A DNA stretch of 64,000 bases, taken from assembly GCA_029556615.1 (NCBI GenBank), contig JAKQDD010000213.1, positions 1 to 64,000 of the forward strand, given 5' to 3'. Positions 8,995 to 18,276 of the stretch are shown here, piece by piece (within the stretch, counting starts at the first letter, position 1; each line of letters starts with the position of its first letter). Source of the DNA: Verrucomicrobiota bacterium (GTDB taxonomy: Bacteria > Verrucomicrobiota > Verrucomicrobiia > Limisphaerales > J093). Both the position numbers and the translations under genes were made by a program. The notes beneath the pieces are model-generated. The model worked only from the letters and a program-made list of their open reading frames with translations. It searched no databases and was not told where the DNA came from.

Positions 8995-9936
8995 ATGCAA
9001 GCCTCGCCTGCAGTCCAAACGTTCAATCTGACCCGCCTGTACGGCGACATGGTGGCGCTGAACAACCTGGATCTGACCGTCAACCGGGCGGATCTCTTCG
9101 GGTTCATCGGATCCAACGGCGCCGGCAAAACCACCACCCTGCGGATCCTCGCCACCTTCCTCGCCCCCTCCGGCGGACGAGCCGAAGTCCTGGGACACGA
9201 CGTCGTCCGCGACGCCGATGCCGTCCGGCACCTGATCGGTTACATGCCCGACTTCTTCGGCGTGTACAAGGACATGGAGGTGACCGAGTACCTCGATTTC
9301 TTCGGCGCCTGCTACAAAATCCCCTCCGCCCAGCGGGAAAAGACCGTCAACGACGTCCTCGAGCTGGTCGGCCTGGCCGAAAAGAAGGGCGCGATCATCG
9401 GGGCGTTGAGCCGGGGAATGCAGCAACGGCTCGGTCTCGCCCGCGTGCTGATTCACGACCCGAAAGTCCTCCTGCTGGACGAACCCGCCAGCGGGCTCGA
9501 CCCGCGGGCGCGTATCGAGATGATGGCCATCCTCCAGGAGCTCCAGCGGCTCGGGAAAACCATCATCATCTCCTCCCATATCCTCAGCGAACTGGAAACC
9601 CTCTGCAACCGCGTCGCCATCATCGAGAAAGGCCGCCTCATCTACGCCGGACCCGTCCAGGGCGTCCGCGACCAAATGACCACCGGCCGCGTCGTCTGGG
9701 TCCGCGTCGCCGGAGACCCACAGCAAGCCGCTGCACTGCTCCGGGCACGGCCGGAAGTCACGTCCGTCGACGAAGCCGACGGACGTCTGAAGGTCGCCTT
9801 GGCAAGCCACGATACCGACCACAGCATCGTGGCAGAGGTCCTCGTCCGAGGCGGCGCACGACTGATCGAATTGCGCGAGGACGAGCTGGGCCTCGAAGAG
9901 GTCTTCCTCCGCGTCACTAAGGGCGAAACCCAGTGA
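8995..9936 (+). CDS. ABC transporter ATP-binding protein (CcmA/GldA-like)
   Basis: This 313-residue ATPase has Walker A SNGAGKTTT, signature LSRGMQQRLGLARV, Walker B VLLLDEPASGLDP and the switch-histidine region IISSHILSELE. A C-terminal domain of about 90 residues follows, as in multidrug, gliding and Nat-type exporters. It lies 2 bp after the large envelope protein at 6782, so the two are probably co-translated. The expected permease gene does not follow: downstream there is only a 31-codon ORF (9956-10051), which could be a remnant of a permease start. Energises an unknown export or envelope process. Confidence 0.92.
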   Translation: MQASPAVQTFNLTRLYGDMVALNNLDLTVNRADLFGFIGSNGAGKTTTLRILATFLAPSGGRAEVLGHDVVRDADAVRHLIGYMPDFFGVYKDMEVTEYLDFFGACYKIPSAQREKTVNDVLELVGLAEKKGAIIGALSRGMQQRLGLARVLIHDPKVLLLDEPASGLDPRARIEMMAILQELQRLGKTIIISSHILSELETLCNRVAIIEKGRLIYAGPVQGVRDQMTTGRVVWVRVAGDPQQAAALLRARPEVTSVDEADGRLKVALASHDTDHSIVAEVLVRGGARLIELREDELGLEEVFLRVTKGETQ

Positions 9937-10088
9937 CCCCGCCCATGCCGCCCCCATGAATCGAGTCCTCATCCCGGGCCGCCCTTTTCGGCTCGACAAC
10001 GCCTCCCCGGTCCAGCATCGTCCAATGGTTCGAAAAAATGCACGCCGCTGAATGTCACTTCAACCTACCTAACAAACTCAGTACAACG

Positions 10089-12146
10089 ATGAAAAAGTGG
10101 TTGGTTTCCATCACGTTGGGCCTGGCCTTGGCTGGTTCTGCCAGCCTCTGCCAGGCGGCAAGCGAGATCGCCCAGGACTTCAATGGCGGTGCTGGGAGTA
10201 TCGCTGATTTCAGCATCAACTTCGGCACCGGCGCGATCGAATGGGACGCCGCCGGCGGCGTCGACGGCTCCGGTGCCCTGAAAGTCACACTCAGCGCCGC
10301 GGACGTGGCCAACAAGGAGGTCGCACCCATGTGGACCATCCCCGGCGGCCCGTTCGATACCTCGGATTACTATACCCTCGAGTATGACCTCTACATCGAC
10401 GTCGCCGCGGGCGTTGATGCTGAAGGCAAGTACTTCAATCTCCAGGAGGTGTTCAGCGATTCAGCGTGGAGCTGGGACAACAACTGGGTCGGCGCGGTCG
10501 CCGGCGCCTACACCGGCGTCTGGACCCACATGACCGCCTCGGTCCCCAACAACGGAAAGAAGTACTTCCGCGTCATCTGGGCCATGCAGGGTACCGCACC
10601 CTACTCCTCCGACGTCGTGGTCTACATCGACAACGTGGTGCTCAAACCGCTCCCCAATCCCTTCATCCTCGACAACGGCACCGACCCCTCGATCACCTGG
10701 AGCCCGGAAGGCTGGGCCACCCCCGCGACCGTCGAGTACGTCACCACGGAAGACGCGGGCGGCGGTTATACCCCGCTCGGCTGCCTCAAGATCAGCCCCG
10801 AGTATACCGGCGCGTGGCAGCAATCGTGGGTCATCCACACCTTCCCGACCTTCGTCCCGACTCGCTGGAGCTATATCGAGTGCGACGTCAAAGTCGACGC
10901 CGCCCTCTCGACCCCGGACGGCAGCGGCAACTATGGCAGCTTCAACTTCAATGTCCGGGAAAGCAGCTGGGCCGATCATGTCCTGCCCGGCGCGGTGGTC
11001 CTCGACTCGAGCTTCGCCGGGGCCTGGGGGCATATCAAACTGCCGCTCCCGGCCACCGCTTCCGGCGGACCCCTGGACATCATCCTGAGCGGCACCTACG
11101 GCGGCCCCGTCGTGGTGTACGTCGACAACCTCGTCCTCACCAAGCCGATCACGCCTCCGTCGATTCTCGGAATCGCCCCGGGCACGTCCAAGGGTGTCTT
11201 TGTCACGGTGGATCCTGCCACCGACAACCAGTGGGACGAGGAAGGCATTTCCACGCCCTCGGCAGACAATGACGTCACCAACTTCTTCTGGGTCGAGTCG
11301 ACCCCGGCAACCTACTCGATCACCCTCGCCGACTTCCCAACCCCGGCGGCTGCGCCCGGGTTCCAGGCCCACATCTACCTGGTCAATGGCGACTCGATCA
11401 CCGCAAGCGGCGGCAGCTTCGCCTGGAATGCCACCTACGCCGGCGCCCCGTGGAACGCCTACGACTACGCCGGGTTCAAAATCCAAAACACCATGGACAA
11501 CACCGGCGTGATCGCCATCGTGGAATGGAAAACCAACGCGCCAAGCGCCAATCCCATCGAGGCCAATGTCCAGCAGTTCCCCCTGACGCAGTACCCGACC
11601 GCCAACGGCAAGTGGACGTTCAGCTTCACCGACAATACGCACGGGACCATCACCGGCCCCGACGGCGCCACCGCCGCAACCTTCGAGGTGCCCGACTTCA
11701 TCAGCGATCCGGGTTACTTGAACAACTTCACGCCGCTGACCTCGGCCGCCCTGTTCGGCCTGGCGAAGAACGATACCGAAAACAGCGGCGTCAACAACGG
11801 CAAGAGCGCCACCATCGCCGCCGTCCAGGTCAAGAACGCCTGGATCGACCGGACCGACACCTTCGACGGCGCCGGACTCACCACCACCTACGCCTGGCAA
11901 ATCTGCAGGTACTGGAAGAACCCCGAAACCCGCGTGTTCTATCGCCCGGCGGGCGTCGGCCTGTGGGTCAAGTACGGCAATCCTGCCGAAGGCTACTTGG
12001 TTGACGTCTCGACCGACCTCAAGACCTGGTCCAATGCCGGCGTCTCCTACAAGTACACCGACGGCACCGGCATCCAACACTGGGCCGGCGTCCCCTCCGC
12101 CAACGTTCCGCCGGACGACGGTTTCTTCCGTCTGATCAAACCGTAA
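10089..12146 (+). CDS. Secreted protein with two tandem carbohydrate-binding-like modules
   Basis: The 685-residue protein has a clear Sec signal peptide (MKKWLVSITLGLALAGSASL, cleavage near CQAAS). Two beta-sandwich-like modules follow, each closing with a similar strand: VVVYIDNVVLKP (near residue 190) and VVVYVDNLVLTKP (near 360). This tandem pattern resembles CBM4/9-type or similar jelly-roll modules. A third beta-rich region and a C-terminal STDLKTW ... FFRLIKP module common in Verrucomicrobiota exoproteins complete it. No catalytic motif is recognised. A strong terminator follows, so it is probably monocistronic. I chose the ATG at 10089 over 10038 because of the signal peptide. Likely extracellular, perhaps polysaccharide-binding. 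Confidence 0.75.
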   Translation: MKKWLVSITLGLALAGSASLCQAASEIAQDFNGGAGSIADFSINFGTGAIEWDAAGGVDGSGALKVTLSAADVANKEVAPMWTIPGGPFDTSDYYTLEYDLYIDVAAGVDAEGKYFNLQEVFSDSAWSWDNNWVGAVAGAYTGVWTHMTASVPNNGKKYFRVIWAMQGTAPYSSDVVVYIDNVVLKPLPNPFILDNGTDPSITWSPEGWATPATVEYVTTEDAGGGYTPLGCLKISPEYTGAWQQSWVIHTFPTFVPTRWSYIECDVKVDAALSTPDGSGNYGSFNFNVRESSWADHVLPGAVVLDSSFAGAWGHIKLPLPATASGGPLDIILSGTYGGPVVVYVDNLVLTKPITPPSILGIAPGTSKGVFVTVDPATDNQWDEEGISTPSADNDVTNFFWVESTPATYSITLADFPTPAAAPGFQAHIYLVNGDSITASGGSFAWNATYAGAPWNAYDYAGFKIQNTMDNTGVIAIVEWKTNAPSANPIEANVQQFPLTQYPTANGKWTFSFTDNTHGTITGPDGATAATFEVPDFISDPGYLNNFTPLTSAALFGLAKNDTENSGVNNGKSATIAAVQVKNAWIDRTDTFDGAGLTTTYAWQICRYWKNPETRVFYRPAGVGLWVKYGNPAEGYLVDVSTDLKTWSNAGVSYKYTDGTGIQHWAGVPSANVPPDDGFFRLIKP

Positions 12147-12177
12147 CGCAAGCCAACCGGCTCCGAGCAGTTCTCAA

Positions 12178-12210
12178 GGGCGCCACCGCCGCAACGGTGG
12201 CGCCCTTTTT
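12178..12210 (+). terminator. Rho-independent terminator
   Basis: The perfect 11-bp stem GGGCGCCACCG / CGGTGGCGCCC has a 6-nt loop and is followed directly by TTTTT. It lies 31 bp after the stop of the secreted protein at 10089-12146. It argues that the next gene starts after it (12275) and not at the upstream in-frame codon at 12197. Confidence 0.92.
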
Positions 12211-12274
12211 GCGCCCTCCGACGCGGGTTTGCATCGGCACCGCTGTTCCTGCTAAGACATCCACCGTGGCACCC

Positions 12275-13789
12275 ATGCATGCCCCAACGCTCCGACTCGA
12301 ACTCGTGCCGCTCGGCAGGTCCCTCGATGTCCCCACCGGCACGCCCCTCCAGGACGTCCTGTTTCCCCTGGGAATCGAATTCCCCTGCGGCGGTCGCGGA
12401 CGCTGCCGCGGCTGCCGCATCCGTGTTCTCGAAGGCCATCTTCCCGTCACTCCCGAGGATGAACGGGCCCTGACGCCAGCCGAGCGGGCCGCAGGCTGGC
12501 GGCTGGCCTGCCGGGCCAGCGCCCAGGGTGATCTCCGCCTCGAACTCGCCCAGTGGGAGACGCCGGTGCTCGCCGACGAAACCCCCTTCGAATTCCCGCC
12601 TCAACCCGGCCTCGGCGCCGCCATCGACGTCGGCACGACAACCCTCGTCGTCCAACTGGTCGACCTCATGACCGGATCCGTCCGTGGCGTCGCCACAGCC
12701 CTGAATCCCCAGGCCCGGCATGGCGCGGACCTCATGAGCCGCGTCGAGTTCGCCCTCCAACCCGCCGGCGCCCCCACCCTGAGAGATCTCGTCCGGTCGG
12801 AAATCGGCAGGCTCCTATCGAGTCTCATCGCCGAATCCTCGACCGGAGAAACCGTGCGGCGTGTGGTCCTGACGGGGAACACCGTCATGCATCACCTCTT
12901 CGCCGGTCTCAGTGTCGAACCGCTCTCTCAACATCCATTCGAGACACCCCATGACGGCCTTCAGGAGTTCGCAACCGCCGACCTCGACTGGCCCGTGCCC
13001 GGCGACCCGCCCGTCTTCTTCCTGCCGTGTCTGGGCGGGTTCGTGGGCAGCGACATCCTCGCGGGGATCGCCGCCACGCGGCTCCACGAGACGGATCAAC
13101 TGACCGGCCTCGTCGACCTCGGCACCAACGGCGAGATCGTCGTGGGCAATCGCAACGGCCTGCTGTGCGCCTCGACGGCCGCAGGACCCGCCTTCGAGGG
13201 GGCGCGTATCGCCCACGGGATGCGAGCCGCCTCCGGAGCCATCGCCGGGGTCACGGCCACCGGCGGTACCCTCGAGTTTCGGGTTCTGGGGAACGGACGC
13301 CCGCGAGGGCTCTGTGGCAGCGGCCTGGTGGATGCCGTTGCCGTGGGACTCGATCTCGGGACAATCCAGCCCTCCGGCCGGCTCGGGCAAGGCCGGGAAT
13401 GGATGCTGGCTGACCCGGTCAGCCTGACACAGGCGGACATCCGCCAGCTCCAATTGGCAAAGGCCGCCGTCACCGCCGGCCTCCGCATCCTGCTCGAACG
13501 CTCGAACGCCAGCCCCACTGACCTCGCCTGCCTCCACCTGGCAGGCGCCTTTGGCAATTACATCAGCCGATCGAGCGCCCGGCGGATCGGCCTGATCCCC
13601 CTGCCCCCCGAACGCGTCCGCCCCGCAGGCAATACGTCGCTGCTCGGCGCCAAGCTCGCCCTCTTCGCACCTCGCTCCGCCCTTGATTACTCCGACCTGC
13701 GACAGCGCATCCGGCACGTGTCGCTGCATCTCGATCCCAGGTTCCACGAAATCTACGTCCAGGAAATGACCTTCCCCGGGCAGGCGTGA
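12275..13789 (+). CDS. 2Fe-2S/ASKHA-domain protein, corrinoid-activation (RACo)-like
   Basis: The 504-residue protein has an N-terminal plant-type ferredoxin domain with cysteines at about 38, 44, 47 and 79 (CGGRGRCRGC ... ACRA). A linker is followed by an ASKHA ATPase-like domain starting near 108 (AAIDVGTTTLVVQLVD), with LVDLGTNGEIV and a C-terminal LHLAGAFGNYI. This order matches RACo-type reductive activators that return inactive Co(II) corrinoid methyltransferase proteins to Co(I) using ATP. No corrinoid protein or methyltransferase partner lies in the window. I chose ATG 12275 because the frame's first codon lies inside the terminator. No close downstream partner in the same unit. Confidence 0.85.
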   Translation: MHAPTLRLELVPLGRSLDVPTGTPLQDVLFPLGIEFPCGGRGRCRGCRIRVLEGHLPVTPEDERALTPAERAAGWRLACRASAQGDLRLELAQWETPVLADETPFEFPPQPGLGAAIDVGTTTLVVQLVDLMTGSVRGVATALNPQARHGADLMSRVEFALQPAGAPTLRDLVRSEIGRLLSSLIAESSTGETVRRVVLTGNTVMHHLFAGLSVEPLSQHPFETPHDGLQEFATADLDWPVPGDPPVFFLPCLGGFVGSDILAGIAATRLHETDQLTGLVDLGTNGEIVVGNRNGLLCASTAAGPAFEGARIAHGMRAASGAIAGVTATGGTLEFRVLGNGRPRGLCGSGLVDAVAVGLDLGTIQPSGRLGQGREWMLADPVSLTQADIRQLQLAKAAVTAGLRILLERSNASPTDLACLHLAGAFGNYISRSSARRIGLIPLPPERVRPAGNTSLLGAKLALFAPRSALDYSDLRQRIRHVSLHLDPRFHEIYVQEMTFPGQA

Positions 13790-13806
13790 TAGACTTCGAC
13801 CTTTTC

Positions 13807-13812
13807 TATAAT
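13807..13812 (+). promoter_or_regulatory. Candidate -10 element TATAAT
   Basis: A consensus TATAAT lies 84 bp upstream of the Yip1-family gene in an otherwise GC-rich gap. No convincing -35 hexamer is seen at 16-18 bp. It would start the Yip1-macA-macB-permease transcript. Confidence 0.45.
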
Positions 13813-13896
13813 TGCCACCGGCACCAACGAACCCCAATGTCTCCCCGTGACGGATGGCACTGGCCGTTGTCTTTAGCCTAAAGCACCCCTGTCTCT

Positions 13897-14793
13897 ATGA
13901 CGGACACATCTCCTGACCCCGGACCCGAAGCCGGACCCGAAGCCGGAGCCGATGCTGCGCCCCCCGAGTCCCCAACCACGCCCTTGTGGGCGAAGCTCGG
14001 GAACATCATCGCCGCACCCGGTGAGGTCTTCGACGAAATCCGGTCCCTGCCGGTCGTCACGGCAAACTGGCTCGTCCCCACCCTGTTGGTCCTGGTCGCG
14101 GGCTGGGTCGGGCTCTGGCTGGTCTTCCAGCAGGACTCGATCGATCAGCAGATCAGCGACATGCAGGAACAGCAGATCCAGAAGATGGTCGAGTCGGGCA
14201 AGATGTCCCAGCAGCAGGCCGACTCGAGCCGGGCCGTGGCCCAGAAGTTCACCAAGGTCGGCAAGATCGTGGGCGGCATCGCCGGGTCCGGCCTTACCAC
14301 GTTCATCTCCCTGTTCTGGTGGGCCCTGGTCCTGTGGTTGGTGGGCGGCAAGATCATGGGCGGCGGCTTCACCTATCTCAAAGCCATCGAGGCCGCCGGC
14401 CTGGCCAGCGTGATTCTCCTCCTCGAAACCGTGGTCCGCAATCTCCTGCAAATCACCTGCGGCAGCCTCTTCGCGGGACCTAACCTCGCGCTGTTCGTCG
14501 TCGACGAATTCCACCAGTCGTCGCTCGGGGCTTTGCTGACGCCCGTGGCCAGCCTGCTTCCCGAATCGGCCCGATGGGCGGATTACGACATTAAGGATCT
14601 CAAATTGCAGGTCCTGGCCGCTTTCGATGGCATGGTTTTCTGGGGGCTCTTCGTCAAGTCGGTGGCGCTGTCCCGCCTCAGCGGCCGCGGCCTGGGCCCG
14701 GCGCTGGCGTGGATCGTCGGGCTCTGGCTGGCGGTGACTTCCCTGATGATGACCGTCGGCTACGCCATGCAACGGCTGTTCGCGGGCGGCTGA
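13897..14793 (+). CDS. Yip1-family integral membrane protein
   Basis: The 298-residue product has an acidic, proline-rich N-terminus (about 30 residues), then a cytoplasmic segment LWAKLGNIIAAPGEVFDEI that opens bacterial Yip1-domain proteins. About five transmembrane helices follow (near 50-70, 130-150, 165-190, 245-265, 270-290). Between helices 1 and 2 lies a Gln-rich coiled-coil-like stretch (about 75-115). Bacterial Yip1 proteins have no settled function. The gene precedes the MacA-like adaptor by 38 bp and probably shares its transcript. Confidence 0.8.
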   Translation: MTDTSPDPGPEAGPEAGADAAPPESPTTPLWAKLGNIIAAPGEVFDEIRSLPVVTANWLVPTLLVLVAGWVGLWLVFQQDSIDQQISDMQEQQIQKMVESGKMSQQQADSSRAVAQKFTKVGKIVGGIAGSGLTTFISLFWWALVLWLVGGKIMGGGFTYLKAIEAAGLASVILLLETVVRNLLQITCGSLFAGPNLALFVVDEFHQSSLGALLTPVASLLPESARWADYDIKDLKLQVLAAFDGMVFWGLFVKSVALSRLSGRGLGPALAWIVGLWLAVTSLMMTVGYAMQRLFAGG

Positions 14794-14831
14794 AACAAAC
14801 GCCGCCCCGGCGGTGTCCCAGAAGGAACGAC

Positions 14832-16328
14832 ATGAGTATTCCCAAAGCGAAGCGGGCCAAGCGCACCAGGAAGATCGTCGTCTTCATCGTCCTCCTGGCC
14901 GTCATCGGGGGATTGACAGCGCTCGCGGTGTTCAAGCGCCGCGAACCGGTGATCACCATCCAGACGGAGAAGGTCGCCCGCCGTAACCTGATCGAGATGG
15001 TCGAGGCCAACGGCCGGGTCCAGCCCGTGTTCCAGGTCAAGATCAGCCCCGAAGTCAGCGGCGAAATCATCGAGTTGCCCGTCAAGGAGGGACAACAGGT
15101 CAAACGCGGCGACCTGCTGCTGCGCATCAAACCGGACGTCTACGTCGCGGACCGGAACTCGTCCGAGGCGAACTACCGCGCCTCGCTCGCCAGCCGGACC
15201 ACGGCGGAAGCCAGCCTCAGAAAGGCCGAGCTCGAGTACCAACGCATCGAGGCGCTCCACGGCAGCCAACTCGTCTCCGAATCCGCCTTCCTGGACGCAA
15301 AAACCGGTTACGAAATCGCCAAGGCCCAGCTGCAAAGCTCCATCCACCAGGTCGAAATGGCCCAGTCCGCCCTCAAGCGCGCCGAGGAGAACCTCTCCAA
15401 AACCACCATCACCGCACCGCTCGACGGCACCATCAGCCGCCTCAATTCCCAACTGGGCGAACGCGTGGTCGGCACCGCCATGATGGCCGGCACCGAAGTC
15501 ATGACCATCGCCGACCTCGATGCCATGGAGGCCCGCGTCGACATCGGCGAGATGGACGTCATCCTCATGCGCGCAGGCCAGGTGGCGCGACTCGAGGTCG
15601 ACGCCTTCAAGGACCGCAAGTTCAACGGCGTCGTCACCGAGATCGCCAACTCCTCGAAAAGCGCCGGCTACGCCTCCGGCCAATCCCAGGACGCAACCAA
15701 GTTCGAGGTCAAGATCCGCATCCAGGATAAGGAGGCCTTCCGCCCCGGCATGTCCGTGACCGCCAAAGTCGAAACGCGCTACCGCACCAACGTCCTCACC
15801 GTCCCCATCGCCGCCGTCACCACCCGCATGCCCAAACCGCCCGAGGACGCCACCGCCCGCTCGGGCGTCCGCAAGAAGGCGCGCCCCGGCGCCACCAACG
15901 CCCCGCCCCGGAATCCCACCCCCGGTGCGTCCACGAATGCCATAGCCGCGACCCACCCCACCCACACCACCACGGCCGGCACCAACACCCCCGCGGCGAC
16001 GCCTGCCCCCGCCGCCCCAAGCACCAACACCCCGGCGGCCGCCCCTCAGGGCACCAACAGCGTCGGCGGTTCCAATGGCAAGAAGCCGGGCGAGACCCCC
16101 AAGCCCATCGAGGTCGTCTTCCTGAAAGAGAGCGACACCGCCCGAATGCGGCCCGTGAAGCTGGGGATCAGCGACGACAGCTACACCGAGATCATCGAGG
16201 GCGTTCAGGAAAATGACGAGGTGATCTCCGGAGGTTACAAGGCCATCCGACTCGAACTCGAGGACGGCAAAAAGGTCCGCATCGGGGTGCCCGCCGCCGA
16301 GAAGGCCAAGGACGCGGAAAAGAAGTAA
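14832..16328 (+). CDS. MacA/HlyD-like periplasmic adaptor (membrane fusion protein)
   Basis: The 498-residue protein has one N-terminal membrane anchor (about 14-34). Barrel-sandwich halves follow at VSGEIIELPVKEGQQVKRGD and ITAPLDGTISRLNSQLGERV, with an alpha-hairpin between them and a beta-barrel and membrane-proximal domain after. Such adaptors link a MacB-type pump to an outer-membrane channel. Start chosen at ATG 14832, preceded by GAAGGAA. Unusually, the C-terminal third holds about 85 residues of Pro/Thr/Ala/Asn-rich low-complexity sequence (near residues 345-425) inside what should be the membrane-proximal domain. ATPase and two permeases follow in order. Confidence 0.92.
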   Translation: MSIPKAKRAKRTRKIVVFIVLLAVIGGLTALAVFKRREPVITIQTEKVARRNLIEMVEANGRVQPVFQVKISPEVSGEIIELPVKEGQQVKRGDLLLRIKPDVYVADRNSSEANYRASLASRTTAEASLRKAELEYQRIEALHGSQLVSESAFLDAKTGYEIAKAQLQSSIHQVEMAQSALKRAEENLSKTTITAPLDGTISRLNSQLGERVVGTAMMAGTEVMTIADLDAMEARVDIGEMDVILMRAGQVARLEVDAFKDRKFNGVVTEIANSSKSAGYASGQSQDATKFEVKIRIQDKEAFRPGMSVTAKVETRYRTNVLTVPIAAVTTRMPKPPEDATARSGVRKKARPGATNAPPRNPTPGASTNAIAATHPTHTTTAGTNTPAATPAPAAPSTNTPAAAPQGTNSVGGSNGKKPGETPKPIEVVFLKESDTARMRPVKLGISDDSYTEIIEGVQENDEVISGGYKAIRLELEDGKKVRIGVPAAEKAKDAEKK

Positions 16329-16347
16329 CGCCCGGCACCGGCCCGTC

Positions 16348-17040
16348 ATGAGCCTTATTCACCTGGAGCGCATCGCCCGCCGGTACCAGATGGGCACGGA
16401 GATCATCCACGCCCTGCGCGAGGTCAGCCTCGCCATCGAGCGGGGCGAGTACGTCGCCATCATGGGGCCTTCCGGCTCCGGCAAGTCGACGCTCATGAAC
16501 CTCATCGGCTGCCTCGACACCCCGACGGCCGGCACCTATCAACTCAACGGTGTGAACGTCGGCGAGCTCGACGACAACGAGCTCGCCGAGATCCGGAACC
16601 GCGAGATCGGGTTCGTCTTCCAAACCTTCAACCTCCTGCCCCGGGCCAACGCGCTCCACAACGTCGAGCTCCCCCTCATCTACGCCGGCGTTCCGGCCGC
16701 GGAACGACGCACCCTGGCCCTGGCAGCGCTCGAGAACGTGGGACTGGCCGACCGGGTCAACCACCGTCCCAACGAGATGTCCGGAGGCCAACGCCAACGG
16801 GTCACCGTGGCCCGGGCCCTCGTCAATCGGCCGTCCATCCTCCTCGCCGACGAGCCCACCGGCAACCTGGACTCGAGGACCGGCGCCGAAATCATGGACC
16901 TTTTCGAGGAGCTCTCCCGCAAGGGCAATACCATCATCGTCGTCACCCACGAGGAAGACGTCGCCCGCCACGCGCGCCGCATCATCCGCATCCGGGATGG
17001 CGCGATCGCCAGCGACGAACGGCCGGTGCGCGCCGCTTGA
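16348..17040 (+). CDS. MacB/LolD-type ABC ATP-binding protein
   Basis: The 230-residue ATPase has Walker A GPSGSGKST, signature MSGGQRQRVTVARAL, Walker B ILLADEPTGNLDS and switch VVTHEED, the sequence pattern of MacB and LolD ATPases. These pumps use a mechanotransmission cycle to push substrates across the outer envelope or extract lipoproteins. It follows the adaptor by 19 bp and precedes two permease genes by 3 bp, so the ATPase and membrane domain are separate polypeptides here, unlike E. coli MacB. Confidence 0.95.
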   Translation: MSLIHLERIARRYQMGTEIIHALREVSLAIERGEYVAIMGPSGSGKSTLMNLIGCLDTPTAGTYQLNGVNVGELDDNELAEIRNREIGFVFQTFNLLPRANALHNVELPLIYAGVPAAERRTLALAALENVGLADRVNHRPNEMSGGQRQRVTVARALVNRPSILLADEPTGNLDSRTGAEIMDLFEELSRKGNTIIVVTHEEDVARHARRIIRIRDGAIASDERPVRAA

Positions 17041-17043
17041 TTC

Positions 17044-18276
17044 ATGCGCTGGCTCGTCCAAGAGTGGTGGGAAGGCCTCCGGATCGCCTGGGACGCCCTC
17101 CGCGCCAACAAACTCCGCGCCGGCCTCACCACCCTCGGCATCATCATCGGCATCGTCACCGTAACGCTCATGGGAACCGCCATCCAGGGCATCCGGCGGA
17201 GCTTCACCCAAAGCATCTCGATGCTCGGCACGGATGTGCTCTACGTCCAGCGCTTCTCCTGGTTCATCAACAGCCACGCGGAGTGGGTCCGGCAGGAGCG
17301 CCGACCCGAAATCCGGTGGGCGCAGGTGCGCGACCTCGAACGTCAGCTCAAACTCGCCCGCGCCGTCGCCCCGGTCATCGAGGGACGCGAGCCGGTCAAG
17401 TACCGGAAACAACGGTCGGATTCGGTGACGATCATCGGCACCACCGATCAATTCGTCCACACCGGCGGGTTGACCGTGGCCGCCGGCCGGTTTCTCAGCC
17501 CGGCCGAGTCGGAGGGCGGCCGCCCCGTCTGCGTCATCGGCTCGCAAACCGCCACCAACCTCTTCCGCGGCGAGTCGCCCCTCGGCGCCCGCATCCAGGT
17601 GCGCGGTTACTCCTTCGAGGTCATCGGCGTCCTCGACAAGCAAGGGGACTTCCTCGGCGCGTTCAGCCTCGATAATCAGGTGATCCTCCCCATCCGCCAG
17701 ATGACCGCGCTCTTCGTCCATAACCCGGACTACACCATCCAGGTCAAGGTGCGCGATCTCGATACCCTCGAAGATGCCCGCGAAGAGGTCCGCGGCGTCA
17801 TGCGCAAAATCCGAAGGCTCAGCCCTTCGAAGGAGGACGACTTCGCCATCAACCAGCAGGATCAATTCCTGAAAACCTTCAACCGCGTCACCAGCACCAT
17901 CGCCACCGCCGGCCTCTTCATCACCGGCCTCTCCCTCTTCGTCGGCGGCATCGGCATCATGAACATCATGTTTGTCTCCGTGGCCGAGCGAACCCGCGAA
18001 ATCGGCATCCGAAAAGCCATCGGCGCCAAACGCCGGGCCATTCTCATCCAGTTCCTCCTCGAATCCGCCTCGATCTGCCTGATGGGCGGCCTGCTCGGAC
18101 TCGCCGTGGCCTGGCCCCTGATGCTGGTGATCCGGAAGTTCATGCCGGCGACGATGTCGCCGTTCATATTCGGAATCGCCCTCCTGGTCTCGCTGCTGAC
18201 GGGCGTGCTGGCGGGTTTCCTGCCGGCCTGGCGCGCGGCGCGGATGAATCCCGTCGACGCGCTCCGCAACGAATGA
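17044..18276 (+). CDS. MacB-type ABC permease, first of two
   Basis: The 410-residue permease has the FtsX/MacB topology: one helix near residue 30 (LTTLGIIIGIVTVTL), a periplasmic MacB core domain of about 230 residues, then three helices near 280-400. The stretch GGIGIMNIMFVSVAERTREIGIRKAIGAK is the typical coupling segment that meets the ATPase. The stop overlaps the start of the second permease (ATGA), so the two are co-translated and may heterodimerise. Confidence 0.94.
   Translation: MRWLVQEWWEGLRIAWDALRANKLRAGLTTLGIIIGIVTVTLMGTAIQGIRRSFTQSISMLGTDVLYVQRFSWFINSHAEWVRQERRPEIRWAQVRDLERQLKLARAVAPVIEGREPVKYRKQRSDSVTIIGTTDQFVHTGGLTVAAGRFLSPAESEGGRPVCVIGSQTATNLFRGESPLGARIQVRGYSFEVIGVLDKQGDFLGAFSLDNQVILPIRQMTALFVHNPDYTIQVKVRDLDTLEDAREEVRGVMRKIRRLSPSKEDDFAINQQDQFLKTFNRVTSTIATAGLFITGLSLFVGGIGIMNIMFVSVAERTREIGIRKAIGAKRRAILIQFLLESASICLMGGLLGLAVAWPLMLVIRKFMPATMSPFIFGIALLVSLLTGVLAGFLPAWRAARMNPVDALRNE

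Noticed and set aside
9956..10051. 31-codon ORF after the ABC ATPase
   Set aside because: Position fits a permease start, but the sequence lacks hydrophobic helices and is too short; only noted as a possible remnant.
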